Positions 25,081 through 37,357 of a stretch of 64,000 nucleotides of DNA are shown here, piece after piece. Made by a program: the position numbers and the translations under genes. The stretch is from Tethya wilhelma (lineage: Eukaryota > Porifera > Demospongiae > Tethyida > Tethyidae). Location: assembly GCA_964030475.1 (NCBI GenBank), contig CAXIPT010000001.1:25315072-25379071 (forward strand), given 5' to 3'. The notes beneath the pieces are model-generated. The model was not told the DNA's origin, did not search any database, and saw only the letters and a program-made list of their open reading frames with translations. The stretch's first letter is position 1; each line of letters starts with the position of its first letter.

Positions 25081-25326
25081 ACTGACCTTTGTCCTTTTTG
25101 TCTTTCTCGAACACTATGGGTGAGATGTCCCGTTGTCGTCTCCCTGTGGGGTGGGGGGTCAGGTGACCAAAAAATATATATAATGTTTTCAAACATTAAT
25201 GTGTACATGGAAATGTAGATGTAGCTGTGTACAGTGGGTGTTGTTCTTGTAAGTCTAGGCTTCCTTAACAAGTTGAACTTTTGAACCTCATGAATATGAT
25301 AGTTGTAAGCAGGCATGCAGAGAGAG

Positions 25327-25373
<47 letters not shown>

Positions 25374-25554
25374 AAACTTCTGTGAGGCACACATAACAGA
25401 AAATCCCACCTTTCTTGTCATCGTCTTTCTTTCCTGACCCTGAAGAAGAAGAAGAAGAAGCCTTCGACTCATCTCCCTTTGTCCTAGCTAATCTTGCCTC
25501 CCTCACAGCCTCCTTCGAGTCAGGAGAGAGTGGGGAGGAGGTAGAAGTCACATC

Positions 25555-25599
<45 letters not shown>

Positions 25600-26943
25600 T
25601 GAAGGTGGATAGAGGTTGAGGGTGGATAGAGGATGGGTCAAAGAGATGGTGGTCACTGATAACATACTTAACACCTATAGCCAGCTCAGGTGAAACAGTT
25701 ATCAACACCATGCAATTATACAGATTTCAGCTAGCTCAGCTTCAATGGTTAGCAACACCATACAATTATAGACATGTAGCTACTTCACAAGCAGCCCAGG
25801 ACACTCCTAACTCATGTCTTAGTTTACACAGCAGCTGTAGATGCTAACCATCACCAAGCTATGTCTTCAGTATATATATATCCTAGCCTCGTCCCCAGGC
25901 TCCCCTTTGACCTTTCACTCACGGAAAGGCGAAGGGGAGCCTGGTATCCGAAATCACGTGCATGACGTCAATCGTTGCCAAAGAGCAAATACGGGGGCGC
26001 GGCGGTTTGATAAATGACGTCAAACTCTTGGTTCTGCGCAAACAGCAATATTCGCGACCGCTGAGCACTACAAGCAGCTTCAAAACTTACAAAGAAGGGT
26101 AGTCGCTAGTAGTTTATCATCTATTAGTAGTCTACAGTTATAGAACATAACTTACTGATGCTCTAGACTACCAAAATTGGATGAAAGACGGGCTGAGCCG
26201 CTCGCACGAAGGTTTCGAGTTGCCAGGATGCCAGCAGGGCTAGTTCTGTCCGTGCAGTTACTGTTTGGCAAAGTTCACTCCTTAGACAGCCTAAAAATAA
26301 TACTTTTACTATCCGCTTACTGTTTCTATCTGACAAAAACACAAAATCTACTGTGCATTTCATTTTGCCATACTAGCCTCACGTGGCAAGAAGCATAAAA
26401 ACGTGGGCAGAGTCATTGACCGCACTACATTATGCCCACGCGCAATTTTCACCGTTCTACCCTGTTCTATCCCCACGTGATCTCGGATACCAGGCTCCCC
26501 TTCTCCTTTCCGTGAGTGAAAGGTCAAAGGGGAGCCTGGGGACGAGGCTATATATATCCCTCTTTACAGCTTGAGAACAATGATGGAATCAACACAGATA
26601 TTGCCATTTTTTGCCAGATGGAAGTACTAGTCTTTTTACAAGGTTCTTTTCCTTCACTAAATAAGTTTGACAAAACAATTTCTATGTGGCTATAATATTA
26701 TACAGCTAACTGACAGCAATAACTGCATGGTGGACAATTCTTTTTCAAGATTCTTATGGTGTACGTTTACGTCAAACAAACAAATAAACAAACCTTTTTC
26801 TTCATCTTCTTCATCCTCGTCCAGTTCCTCCTCGTCTCCTGACTCCGCCCCTTCCTGTCCTCCCCCTCCGGCAGTGTCGAGCACCTCAAACTCCTCTTGG
26901 TCCAACTCGAACTCTAGCTCGTTCTCGTGAGGATCACCTTCAC

Positions 26944-26996
<53 letters not shown>

Positions 26997-27812
26997 AAAA
27001 TAAATATTTTAGCTAGGTAAAGTACATATACAGCTTGTTTAGCAACACTAATACTTCAAGAGTGAAGTAGTTACTACAGCTACCAATGAATTTCACAGAT
27101 TAAAAAGTCACAAATGATTGTGATCCACAAATATCGGTCAAAATGGCTACTCTAGATTACTTTCTACCACACAGACACAAACTGACCAGCTCCAAGAAGG
27201 TCATCAGAAGCCACGCTGTGTCTCCTAGGAGAAGGGTCTTCATCTCCGAAGCTCTCTCCCTCCCCTCCGAGGTCCTCTGCCATCTGATCCTCCTCTTTAC
27301 CCCCGTCGTCCTGATTGTGATTAGTGCTCATGATTGCAGGGGGTTGGGGGGAAGATGATGGTGGTGGGGGGTCGTTAGTGTCACCAACGAGAGGGGCGGT
27401 GGGGTCGTTGGGTGTGGCTGTGGATGATTGGTCGTCAGTGCCGTACAGTAGCTCGTCTTCGTCTTCAGGTGAGAGTGGGTTGAGGGTGGAGTCTAGGGGG
27501 ATGCGTGTGATGTGTGTACACGTGATACATTTTTCTCTCAAATCTCTTTCTACATGTTTTATACCCACAGTCTACCAGAGAAACTTTGCTTGTTCAATAA
27601 TTCTAGTACTAAGCTTTCTTGAGTTACTTTCTATCAATTATTTACATCTCACTGATAAAGAAAGGGACACACTGAAAAAAAAGCAACTGATTCAAAACTT
27701 CGAATTTTTCATAGGAAGTTCTGACATACACAGATAATTTATAGAATCATTCTGAAAAATAATGTATTTAGAACTAACCTATCTTGTCAGAAGGTGGGCT
27801 AGCTTCTGCCAT
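23632..27812 (-). CDS. YTHDC1: YTHDC1-type nuclear m6A reader, 5' part only
   Basis: YTHDC1 binds N6-methyladenosine in nuclear RNA and affects splicing and export. Exons: 27812-27779, 27492-27187, 26943-26794, 25553-25410, 25143-25087, 24414-24346, 24090-23987, 23860-23807 and 23686-23632. The first six encode a Pro/Ser-rich, then very acidic, then Lys/Ser-rich low-complexity N-terminus, as in the family. The YTH domain starts in exon 7 with TRYFVIKSNNFENITIAKDK, then SVWSTPPYNEKKLNKAYR (cage Trp present) and NVLLIFSVKESGRFQ. The second half of the YTH domain and the C-terminus are missing: the model runs into a repeat and an N gap. The phase-0 and phase-1 junctions all agree. Several acceptors are preceded by long CT microsatellites. 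Confidence 0.88.
24097..24181. repeat. GA microsatellite at a YTHDC1 acceptor
   Basis: A GA run of about 85 bp with a few interruptions. On the gene strand it is a CT tract that feeds directly into the acceptor at 24091 and would serve as polypyrimidine tract. Confidence 0.9.
24489..24699. mobile_element. Complete 211-bp inverted-repeat element (MITE-like)
   Basis: Both ends are intact: taccgtatagcgggaaattt at the left and its inverse, aaatttcccgctatacggta, at the right. The body contains paired words such as gtgggggaaaattt and its complement. Non-coding, in an intron of YTHDC1. Same family as 23475, 57555 and, more distantly, 19215. No transposase is present, so any movement would be non-autonomous. 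Confidence 0.85.
25325..25368. repeat. GA microsatellite in YTHDC1 intron
   Basis: A near-perfect GA run. Similar tracts in the same gene lie at 25029-25076, 25555-25596 and 26944-26992, each a CT tract on the gene strand and mostly directly before an acceptor. Confidence 0.9.
25884..26550. mobile_element. 667-bp element with about 70-bp terminal inverted repeats (tagcctcg family)
   Basis: The left end reads tagcctcgtccccaggctcc and continues with cctttgacctttcactcacg. The right end is the inverse, with gtgagtgaaaggtcaaaggg and ggggacgaggcta. The element is flanked on both sides by TATATA sequence, consistent with insertion into a TA-rich target. No transposase frame is visible in the body. 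It lies in the YTHDC1 intron between exons 3 and 4. Short relatives sit at 44992-45071 and 49967-50026. Confidence 0.85.
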
Positions 27813-28158
27813 GGTGGGGTTCTTTGCTTCTGTCACGACTCGATCAGCTTCCGCTCTTGAACTCTGACACACAACAAGGTCGCTGACACCTTCTGTGAAA
27901 ACGCCTCTTCAACTTTTAGTCTTCTTGGCTTCTTTCCACGAAAATCACAGAACACGAGCCGAGGCGAGAAGGGTGACAGGGAGAAAGACAAAAAGGGAGA
28001 GGAGCTAACTAAAAAAACTTTTGTGGGAACTAACAAAAAGGGGGACCCTTCAAGGCTTGACTAAAAAAGTTCACGCACTCAAAACAAAGGTCCCTTTACA
28101 CATGGTGTTACCGTATGTAAATTAAGCGAAAAATTAAGTAATTTTCAACAACACCTTG
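27813..28158. promoter_or_regulatory. Divergent promoter interval between YTHDC1 and the CCDC51-like gene
   Basis: Only about 346 bp separate the two divergent start codons, so both genes probably share a promoter region. I see no clear TATA box. Sequence near 27900-28000 is purine-rich on the plus strand. Confidence 0.45.
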
Positions 28159-29052
28159 ATGCATCATGCCCATGTGTTCAACATGAGGCTATACTTATTG
28201 AGAAGGTATTCCACGTTTGGAAGAGCTGTAACCTACCTCAAAAACACCAGTGAACAACTGACAGGTCACACAGATGTCCTACAAGCCCAACAGCAAGTGA
28301 AGACCAAAAAAGAAGATCTTAGGCAATTTCGTCAGGAGCTTACCCACGCAATTGCATCATACGAAGAAGTCCAAAAAAAGCTAAAAAGCCTTTACGCTCG
28401 AAAGACACAAGTCTACCAAGATCAAAAGAGAGATATCGGGATCTTACAAGCCATCAACAATGAGGAAGAATCGCTTCTCATTCAGGAGCAGACCTTGCAT
28501 GCTAACGTTGAAAATTGTACGACCAAAGAACGAGAGTGTTTCGAAAGTTTGAGCGATTGGATCCAAATATCGCACGAAAAGGAACGATCACAATCAGAGA
28601 GGTTAAAGTACTATTCTCGACTCGGTTCGATTCTAGGTGCTTTTTTTGGATTTCTAGGTTCCCATTTTTTTCTCCGTCGCGAAGTTAAACGAAATCATCA
28701 GACACTGTTGGAAAAACTGGCTATCATTGAAGGTCTACTGGATACTGAAACTGTTTCAACTGTAAATCAAAGTCATGAAACGTTTCAACAAGCAGTCCAA
28801 AAAGAGCTTCAAGCTGCACAGGAAGTAGTGAAAATGCTTCAAGATGAAGTTTCAGATTGTTCGCAAAAGTTGAACGAACTTGTTACATCTCAGGAGAAAC
28901 TTTCAAGGAGCATTGCTTTAGGAAATCGTGCCAAAGAAACAGAGATAGATGTGGAAGGCTTGGTTGTAAAGCCAGTCAGTCTTAAAGATACTCACTTCAT
29001 GATAGGCACTGTATTCTATTCTCTAGCACTTGCAGTGTGTGGTGTCTTGTGA
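28159..29052 (+). CDS. CCDC51: CCDC51/MITOK-like mitochondrial inner-membrane protein
   Basis: A single-exon gene of about 297 residues. CCDC51 (MITOK) is known as the pore subunit of a mitochondrial ATP-sensitive potassium channel. Evidence: a basic, Arg/Tyr-rich N-terminus (MRLYLLRRYS from ATG 28183) fitting a mitochondrial presequence, long coiled coil, then the family signature SHEKERSQSERLKYYSRLGS followed by a first membrane segment (ILGAFFGFLGS), further coiled coil, and a second hydrophobic segment at the C-terminus (IGTVFYSLALAVCGVL). The human protein has closely similar SHEKERARAERTK...SVLGALIGVAGS. Start could be 28159 or 28183; the latter gives a cleaner presequence. The absence of introns is unusual beside its neighbours. 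Confidence 0.8.
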   Translation: MHHAHVFNMRLYLLRRYSTFGRAVTYLKNTSEQLTGHTDVLQAQQQVKTKKEDLRQFRQELTHAIASYEEVQKKLKSLYARKTQVYQDQKRDIGILQAINNEEESLLIQEQTLHANVENCTTKERECFESLSDWIQISHEKERSQSERLKYYSRLGSILGAFFGFLGSHFFLRREVKRNHQTLLEKLAIIEGLLDTETVSTVNQSHETFQQAVQKELQAAQEVVKMLQDEVSDCSQKLNELVTSQEKLSRSIALGNRAKETEIDVEGLVVKPVSLKDTHFMIGTVFYSLALAVCGVL

Positions 29053-29336
29053 GCTGAATTATTCATTAATAGTTTGCCGCTTAGATGGGTGTGGCTACTC
29101 AATCATATGCGTGGGCGTTGAGAGCAATGAATCGTATCTGCGCTGCGCGCAATAGCATCAATCGCTGAACTCTGTGGTGGTCTATGTTCTCATTGTTGTC
29201 GTATAAACAAACACATACCAATACAATAGAATTGTTGTGGTATCCAGGCAGCTAGTGACATCAGCATTGCATTGGTGGTGTACAGCATTATGTGCTTACT
29301 ACAAGCTCTCAAAATAAGTTGTAAACAAGAAAGAAA

Positions 29337-29733
29337 ATGAGTCAAGATCAGCGAGGAAGGACTTTTAGCTCGAGTTCAAAGTGTTCCTCAGACGGCGGGC
29401 CTCCCTCGGCCGAGAGGAGACTAACGCTGTGTATTGTTGGCAGTGGAGGGGTGGGCAAGAGCTCACTCACGTGTAGATATCTTCAAGGAGATTTCCCTGA
29501 GGTACGTGAGTCGGTCATGCATGACATGCCATTGAGATGTGTAGGCTCAGTTAATTGATGGAGAATAAATAAGCAGGTAGCTTCAACTAGTAGATATGCT
29601 ATCTATAGCTATATGAGCAAAATGAATCAATTTTCAATTGAAAGACAATTGATATGGTTTTGAGAATCATGGGATTGTTTTATCCCATACATAGCTTGTT
29701 TAGAGACATGATTGTGGTTGTTTACTACAATGA

Positions 29734-29792
<59 letters not shown>

Positions 29793-30477
29793 ATGTACAT
29801 GCAATGCGTCAGCTAGACTATGAGTGACCTTCACAAACAAGACTATGTAAACATGCGTACTTCTCTGAGCTGTCTTATGATGTATACATTTCTGAATACA
29901 TACATCTCTTCCTTGTATCAATATCAATGTGTCTGTTTGCGTAATGACACTTATGGTGCATCATTCAATGTTTCAGTTTGCTTTGCTGGCCACGCCATCT
30001 TGCCTTGCTTGATCTGTGGCAGCTGTGTTGAATTGATGGTAATTGAATCCATAGAGGTCTAGCCAACTCAACCTCATAGCCTATAGTGCTGTATTAACAC
30101 ACTACATTATAGTAATCTCTTGGAGCATGGCCAGATGAGGAGAATTAGCGTACAAAGTGACTAGCACAGCCTTCATTCAGTTGACTCCATTCCTTGGTAA
30201 TATTGCGACATGCTTCTAAATCATTTCTTTTCCAAAGTTGGCACCCTGCAATTATTACTATGGTCACCAATTGATACTCAATCTTTTACACAATGGTATC
30301 AATAATTGATATAGTCCTGTATTTATATTTTTTTTCACACATGCACACATTCGACTATAATTATCTCTCCTGGCAGTTTTACGACCCAACAGTAGGTAAG
30401 TGAAGCAATCTAGAAAATGATATTCTGTTTATACCTTTACACACATTGAACTATCCTTTCACAATTTATTATAATTA

Positions 30478-30509
<32 letters not shown>

Positions 30510-31736
30510 GTTATATCCCCTATAGAGGAGAGTTACATAACACAAATAGAGTACGGTTTCGATCAACATGATGTTGAAATCATCGACACAGCCGGTCAAG
30601 AAGAGTTCATGCTGTTTAGAGACACCTCCCTCTCAAAAGGCGACGCCTTCCTTACACTCTTTGCAGTGAACTCAACCTCAAGTTGGTACAATCTTCAAGA
30701 GCTACGAACGAAAATCATAAGAGAACATGATGATGATGAAACTGTCCCGATTGTGATTATTGCTAACAAATGTGTAAGTGAGGTTATCAGTATGGAGATG
30801 TATGGGAGCTTAAAGATAAAAATTTCATTTGGTCAATTCGACTTCATGCACCCACTCATGGATGCATGCTGTGCATCACTGGTAATCACTGCTATCACAT
30901 CAGCTGAGTCAGTCTACGTCGTAAAGTGTCAAGTGTCGAGCGCTGCACTCACTGTCAACACATGAATAGCGCTAGGAATAAACAAACAGGGTTGTGAATA
31001 TCATTAATTCTTCATTCACTGTACCTTCCACCTCTCTAACGCTTTGAGTGTGGTATATGGTGGTGATTAGATTTCTTGTCAATGAAATAATGCCATGATC
31101 ACCTCATCCAAGTCATTTGAGTTATGAATCATGTTTTAGCCACTTAGAGTGCTTGGAATCTTGGTAGTGAAGTTTTGATATGTTTAGTTATGATACTCAT
31201 TGTGGCAATGCAATATTCAATCTGTGCATGCTATTAACTATAGCATTGAAATTCAATATTTCATCAACTAACATTAGTCTGAGTCCATAACAGTTAAGCA
31301 TGTATGTATCTATTATAATATGCAAAGTACTAAAGCCTGAAATTGTATCCTATATATATTGGAAATCACTAGCTAATCAACAATACCATTGCCATATGCA
31401 CTATACTTATGTTACAGGTGCTTGTATAATTATTACACCATACAAACCTAACATATTATGATATCAATAACATTGATTTTATCATACCTATTATTGTTTC
31501 AGGATCTTGATGATTCTCGTCAGGTTGACTTTGACGAAGTACTGGAGTACTGTCAAAAGTGCAAGTGCCCTTTGCTAGAGACATCGGCAAAGACAGGACT
31601 CAATGTTACAGAGAGTTTTCGGTTGTTATTGGACAGAGTAGCTGAACTTAGACCTAGCGAGTTTAAGTCATCGATTATTAAGTCTAATGAGAGAACTAAC
31701 AGAGAGAAAGGCAGAGGCAGATGTGTCATAGCATGA
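29337..31736 (+). CDS. Ras-family small GTPase with CAAX box
   Basis: Exons: 29337-29501, 30377-30395 (a 19-nt microexon), 30526-30773 and 31503-31736. G boxes are complete: GSGGVGKSS (P-loop), DPTVEES (effector/switch I), DTAGQEEF (switch II with the catalytic Gln), NKCD and ETSAK. The C-terminus ends CVIA, a CAAX prenylation signal, after a basic stretch, so it should be membrane anchored. A Ser-rich extension of about 30 residues precedes the G domain. Overall it is closest in style to Ras/Rap/Ral-type proteins, but I cannot assign the subfamily. Switch I is split by the microexon. A (TTA)n run lies at 30479-30508 in the intron before the third exon. Confidence 0.9.
29736..29791. repeat. 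GT microsatellite
   Basis: Pure GT run in the first intron of the Ras-like gene. Confidence 0.9.
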
Positions 31737-32351
31737 TAGAAGGTTCAGTCTGTAAAATATTGTTAATTATTATTGTGCACATGCAGTACTAACGTTAACA
31801 CAAAATTATACGTGAACAATGACTAAGTCTTTTTCTTCATTTTTCAAAACACTCTTATCTCTTCCTTTTTGTAAAGTATATAAATGTTCATTCAGTTACA
31901 AAGTGTATGGAGACGACTAGATAGAAATAGCTGGAATTCTTCAAAATTTCTTTTTTTTTGGCTTGCACTAACGGCAGATTGGTAAGGGTCGGCGCGACAA
32001 TGGGCTTCAGCATTACCTCTTACCTACTTGCTTTGCTTTTTGACGACCGTAACCAACTATAGTACACCAGTACATGAACCTAAAATTAAAATTATTCAAA
32101 ATTATTAATAATACTAAATAGCACTATAGAGACTGGAGTCTGTGGTCAATAAAGCATATTATATAGTTTCCTTCATTCCATAGTAACTCACTTGAGACCA
32201 GATTATCAACAATTGAGCATTCTCATCATTTCCTTCAGGCCTACTCCAGCTACTCCTACATACACTATCACATGCTTCATTATCATACCTTCGTTAGTCC
32301 TCAGTACACATCAGCACAGTCACCGTCAATGTCATGCCATGCCAGCATCTC

Positions 32352-32410
<59 letters not shown>

Positions 32411-32661
32411 GGGCAATAATAGCGCTTAATGCTTTGTGATTCTGGCTTTCAGTAATTTCAGTTTCATTAATATAATAAGTTGTTGGTTAATAATTATTAT
32501 TGGTGTATATAGACATGAAGACATTTTACAGTATAGAAAGAGAATGATCTAAACTAACTGTATACAATTATTCTTAGCTAGTGTTTTCCTTAAAACAAAA
32601 ATTCTATAAAGCATCAACCATAGGCTTACAAAAATCAACACTGGTATGACATTACATGGAA
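31737..32661. other. Intergenic DNA with a dispersed repeat and CA microsatellite
   Basis: No gene is seen. About 32085-32320 contains a segment that recurs at 34165-34390 (gtctgtggtcaataaagcat, cattccatagtaactcac, gcattctcatcatttccttc). A CA run lies at 32353-32409. Confidence 0.6.
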
Positions 32662-33529
32662 TTAGGCACTATGTTTAACAATGCTACGGTCTTTCTGGAT
32701 CCTATTAGCAATGCCATTTTGTTCTATTTTCTTAAGCGCCTCAACTAAAATATTCCAAGTAAGTTTATTGCCACACTTTTCAATCACCTTGTCCTGCTGT
32801 CTCAACCAAGCTTCCACCATGTCATCAGGGAGGGTGTCCATTTTCTTAAGGTTGAAGACATTCAACCCAAGCACTCCACCAAGTCGTATGATTTGAGGCT
32901 TGTCCAGTTGTTTCAAATAGTCGCAGATATCAAACCAATCGCTACCATCTAAGAATCGAGAATAAGAATAAAATTCATTATTATTACATTTTGTGTATTT
33001 ATAATTATAATATGCATTCCTGTGCTTCCAAACATAAACAAACACTTACCAACTTCAGAAGATAAATCTGAACTTTGCTCAGAAGTAGTTGCCTGTGACT
33101 GTGAAACATCAGCTGAATTCACATTGTCAGTAGCTATAGTCTCAGCAGGGGGTAAGCTCTGATCTTTGACCTATAAGAGTTCAAGTCATTAAATCTATAA
33201 CATTCATTCAGCTTACCACATAACACAAATTATAGATATACCCACCTGTTCAGTTAGTGATTCGTTGGCATCAGAGATTTCTTCAGTGGAGGATTTGGGT
33301 GATGAAGTGAAGTGGTCTCTATTAGGTGAGGCACCTGCATGACATAATAATTATACCTAAGCAATAAACAAAATGCCTGCATGATCCATTTTGTTCTTGT
33401 TCAAGAAAAACATGAACTATAATGCAATACCTTTTGATGAGTGAGATGGATCTAGTTGAACAGTGACCTCTTCACTCTGATCAGTGCTGATAAAAGATGA
33501 CTCTGGGGGTGGTTCATCTTGAGTGGTAG
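32662..33529 (-). CDS. Death-domain protein, 3' exons
   Basis: Exons fit in frame: 33529-33431, 33334-33246, 33170-33050 and 32948-32662, with a stop at 32664-32662. The first three encode Ser/Thr/Glu-rich linker. The last encodes a Death-domain-like helical bundle: DWFDICDYLKQL, GVLGLNVFNLKKM, DMVEAWLRQQ, TWNILVEALKKIEQNGIA. Death domains mediate homotypic assembly in apoptosis and innate signalling. Upstream exons are not clear; an N at 33587 and microsatellites separate it from the Roc exon at 35500, which lies on the same strand, so it may be the C-terminus of that gene or a separate one. A second, truncated copy of the Death-domain end is at 41869-41970. Confidence 0.7.
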
Positions 33530-34493
33530 CTACATGAATTGGGAAAACATCGCATTTGGTGACATACACACACACACACACACACANAGTTAGCCTCAGT
33601 TAGCCTCAGTTAGCCTAGCTATTAACTTTGAAAGTATTATGTTTAATGGCAAGATATGCCTGGCTGCAGCCAGTTTACATGCAAATTAGTAGCAGCATAA
33701 ACTCTACCACTGATAAATTAATCAGAAAACTCACACACTCTGAAGGTTGCATGAACCGTTTTATATGTACCACTGCATGGTTGCTCATGAAAACACACGG
33801 GTTACAGGTCTGGAGTCATCATACTAGAGGCTATGACGTAGGATCAACTCTATAGCACTTGCTCCGTCCATACCAATGTTGAACAAAGAAAAAGATACAT
33901 ATCTCAGGCTATGCACCCTGTGCAAAAATAAACACTAAGCATTATGGTGGGGGTGGTTTAGATGACTGTTGTGCAAACTGCAATGCTGTTGACAGATACC
34001 ATGCATGCAGTACTATAGCCTAAGACACATGAAATACATACTGCACATGTATTATAAGTCATAATGTCGCTCAGGCTCGCCCCTATCAATGTCATGCATT
34101 TTCCTAGTATAATACTTAAGTTCCTGCAGATAATTATAGCTGCTATATTATTATTATGATATACCTAACTAAACTTATTCAAAATTATTAGTAATAGCAC
34201 TATAGAGACTTGTAGTCTGTGGTCAATAAAGCATATCATATAGTTTCCCTCATTCCATAGTAACTCACATGAGACCAGACTGATTGTAGTAACAGTTGAA
34301 TCGTTCTATCAACAGTGAGCATTCTCATCATTTCCTTCAAGCCTACTCCTACATACATCATCACATGCTTCAGTGCACACACCTGACACAATGGTACTCT
34401 TAAATGGAGTTGTTTTTCCCATGAAACAATAACTACTGAACAATGACCATTATCATTCCTTCCTTAAAGGCTTAAGTTTATAGTAAAGTCCTT

Positions 34494-34583
<90 letters not shown>

Positions 34584-35499
34584 CACATGCTGTGTGTGTC
34601 ATGTGGTGAGTACACACCTTGCACAATATATACTAGTACATTATTTCTCTGAAAGATGTTTATTGTGATTTGATCGAGTAGACTGAGAGTTGTAGCTACC
34701 AATCTCAGTGCATAACATGACTATATAGCTGGATAAATCATGAGATGCTCAGAGAGTTATTACAATGATGTGTCATATAGTCGCAATCAGGGACAGACTG
34801 GTTAGTCCCTGCAAAAAGCAGTAGCAAAAAGAGTAGGCTAGATATATCTATATGTCTTCAATCAGTCTAATGTATATAGTTAGCACTATATTGCTACTTG
34901 TCAAGTGCATCACAATAGAATTAATTTTATTTAGTTAGTCTATAAACATGCATGCAAATTACTGCCAACTCCATTGAATTATATCCAAAACTTATATGTG
35001 TATTTGGATCAAATTTTGTAGGTGTTTCGTTCAGCTGCTGTTAATGTTTATTCAAGCATACATACCCGGAGTCCCAGCCAAGGTTAAATCACTCACTTGC
35101 TTGCATGTAAATGTGCATATAACATGGAGGTGAGTTTGAGATTCAGCCACAAAATGAGTATTGAGCAGTTTCGTAAGAGACATGGCTACTGACTGTATGT
35201 GAAAGAGCTTGTTGATGGATATGAGTTCCAGTAGAAAAGTTAAACATAATTGTTATCAGAGTTATGATAAGTTTTCATTCTACTTGTTCTATGGTAAGAT
35301 CACACACACATGTACACACACATGTACACACACACACACACGTAGGTGAAGAATCAATTTCACACGCAGTCAAACAAGAAGCTTACAAAATCAAATGTTT
35401 TTCTTGGCAAAATGAAAGTCGAAATTGTCATTAAGATTGTTATTAAACATGGATATGTACATGCATACATAATGGTATACTTGCATGAAGACAAAAATA
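33530..35499. other. Stretch between the death-domain exons and the Roc exon
   Basis: I see no confident exon. It contains a CA run with an N at 33587, the second copy of the dispersed repeat (34165-34390) and a long CA tract (34495-34580). Short frames around 33630-33855 have no recognised domain. Confidence 0.4.
34495..34580. repeat. CA microsatellite
   Basis: About 86 bp of CA repeat with one GC interruption. Confidence 0.9.
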
Positions 35500-37121
35500 T
35501 TAACTTGCAATTGGTGAAAGTAAGGCAGTCTTAAGTTCACTGACAAGTTGTTTTTCATCTAAATCATCCAGCAGTTCAAACACTCCNGCAAACTGCTGAT
35601 CGGTATGCTTCTCAACTGTGCTCTCGTCTTTCTCGGCCCAGTCTTCAACCCCGACGTGACGTGTCTCTACCATTGTGTCCACGATTGCATTATCTATTCC
35701 ACATGTAGACTCCTGATCGGGGTTGAATGGCTTATTAACCAGGAGGCGGTAAAGACTTGTCTTCCCTACACGCTCCTGGCCCAATATTAGAAAATTACAC
35801 CACGGAATTCTCGACTGTCCTTTCTCCAAGGCCTTAAAGTATGCATCAACTGCTTTTGGACCTCTCTTCAAGATCTCAGGAGGGATAACTACACAATAAG
35901 AGAATTAAAGGATTGTAATTAAATCTTGTATCATGCTGGCCCAGGTAATAGTATCGGTTAACTTACTATCATCTGGCTCAATGTCAGTGGGGAGTTGACC
36001 ATCCTGTAGAGAATAAAAATGTATTCAATCACATCCTGCCCTGTACCCAACATATGTCACATTTCTTAAAATATATAGGAGAACTGATGATGAGGGTTTA
36101 ATCAATAGGTTAGGGAAAGGGAATGAGGCAAGTTTGCACTCACTGACAGGCATGCAATATAGAGAATCTAGGATTCAAAGTAGGAAGTACCATGCATGTA
36201 CACTCCATGGTCATGCATGCAAGCCGAAGAATAACATATGCCCAACGTTTTATAATGTTATTTAACTCAAGCGTGTTTATAGAAAAAGTGGAAGTGGTAG
36301 GTAAATTATTTAATATTCTGAGCCATGTACATATGAATACACTTACAGGCTCAAATTGCATTCTTTAGGAACAACAGATATTGCACAAAACAAACACTTA
36401 TACACTATTCATATAGAGAGCACTGGCTCAAGACCACACAGACAGCTTCATGAACATGTATGATTTGTAATGAATCTGATCATAATTGACATTGCCAATG
36501 ACTCATACAAAGATATTCATGCAATTATCACCTTGTTTTGTATCAGTTTTATTCTCCCATTCTCCATATCTGTTAGAACAGTGATGACAGAACTGCTGGA
36601 TTTCTTGTAAGCAACATGTAGAGCAGTGTTCCCCTGTATATACAATAATTATTGGGTATAGATCGGCATACTGTGACTGTTAGGTATGAATTATTATCAC
36701 CTTGGAATCTTGTGCATCACTTCGACAGTGTCCCTTTTCAAGGAGCAGCTCAACAAGAGCTGAAGAGTCATTCTTGGCTGCCAGATGTAAAGCACCCTGA
36801 CCATTCTCATCACATACAGCTGTGTCAACATGGTCCTGAGTAACAAGCACTTCCACAGCTGCCACATTTCCATTGCTACAGGCTGTCAACAGAGGAGTGA
36901 GGCCAGTCTGAGAGTTAGAGAAAGTATAGAGAACAAATAAAATGTAAAATGTATTTTAAGTCAGAGGAGGAAATAATAATTCAGAAACAATAAAATACTA
37001 TACTCACATTAGTTTTACTGTTTAAGATCTTCATGCATACTTCTTTCTTTAACAGCCATTTTAGAGCTTCACTTGCCGAATGAGAATCGCAGGCATAATG
37101 GAGAACAGTTCTTCCTTCCTG

Positions 37122-37163
<42 letters not shown>

Positions 37164-37297
37164 NAAAATACTATACTCACATTAGTTTTACTGTTTAAGA
37201 TCTTCATGCATACTTCTTTCTTTAACAGCCATTTCAGAGCTTCACTTGCCGAATGAGAATCGCAGGCATAATGGAGAACAGTTCTTCCTTTCTGTAG

Positions 37298-37357
<60 letters not shown>

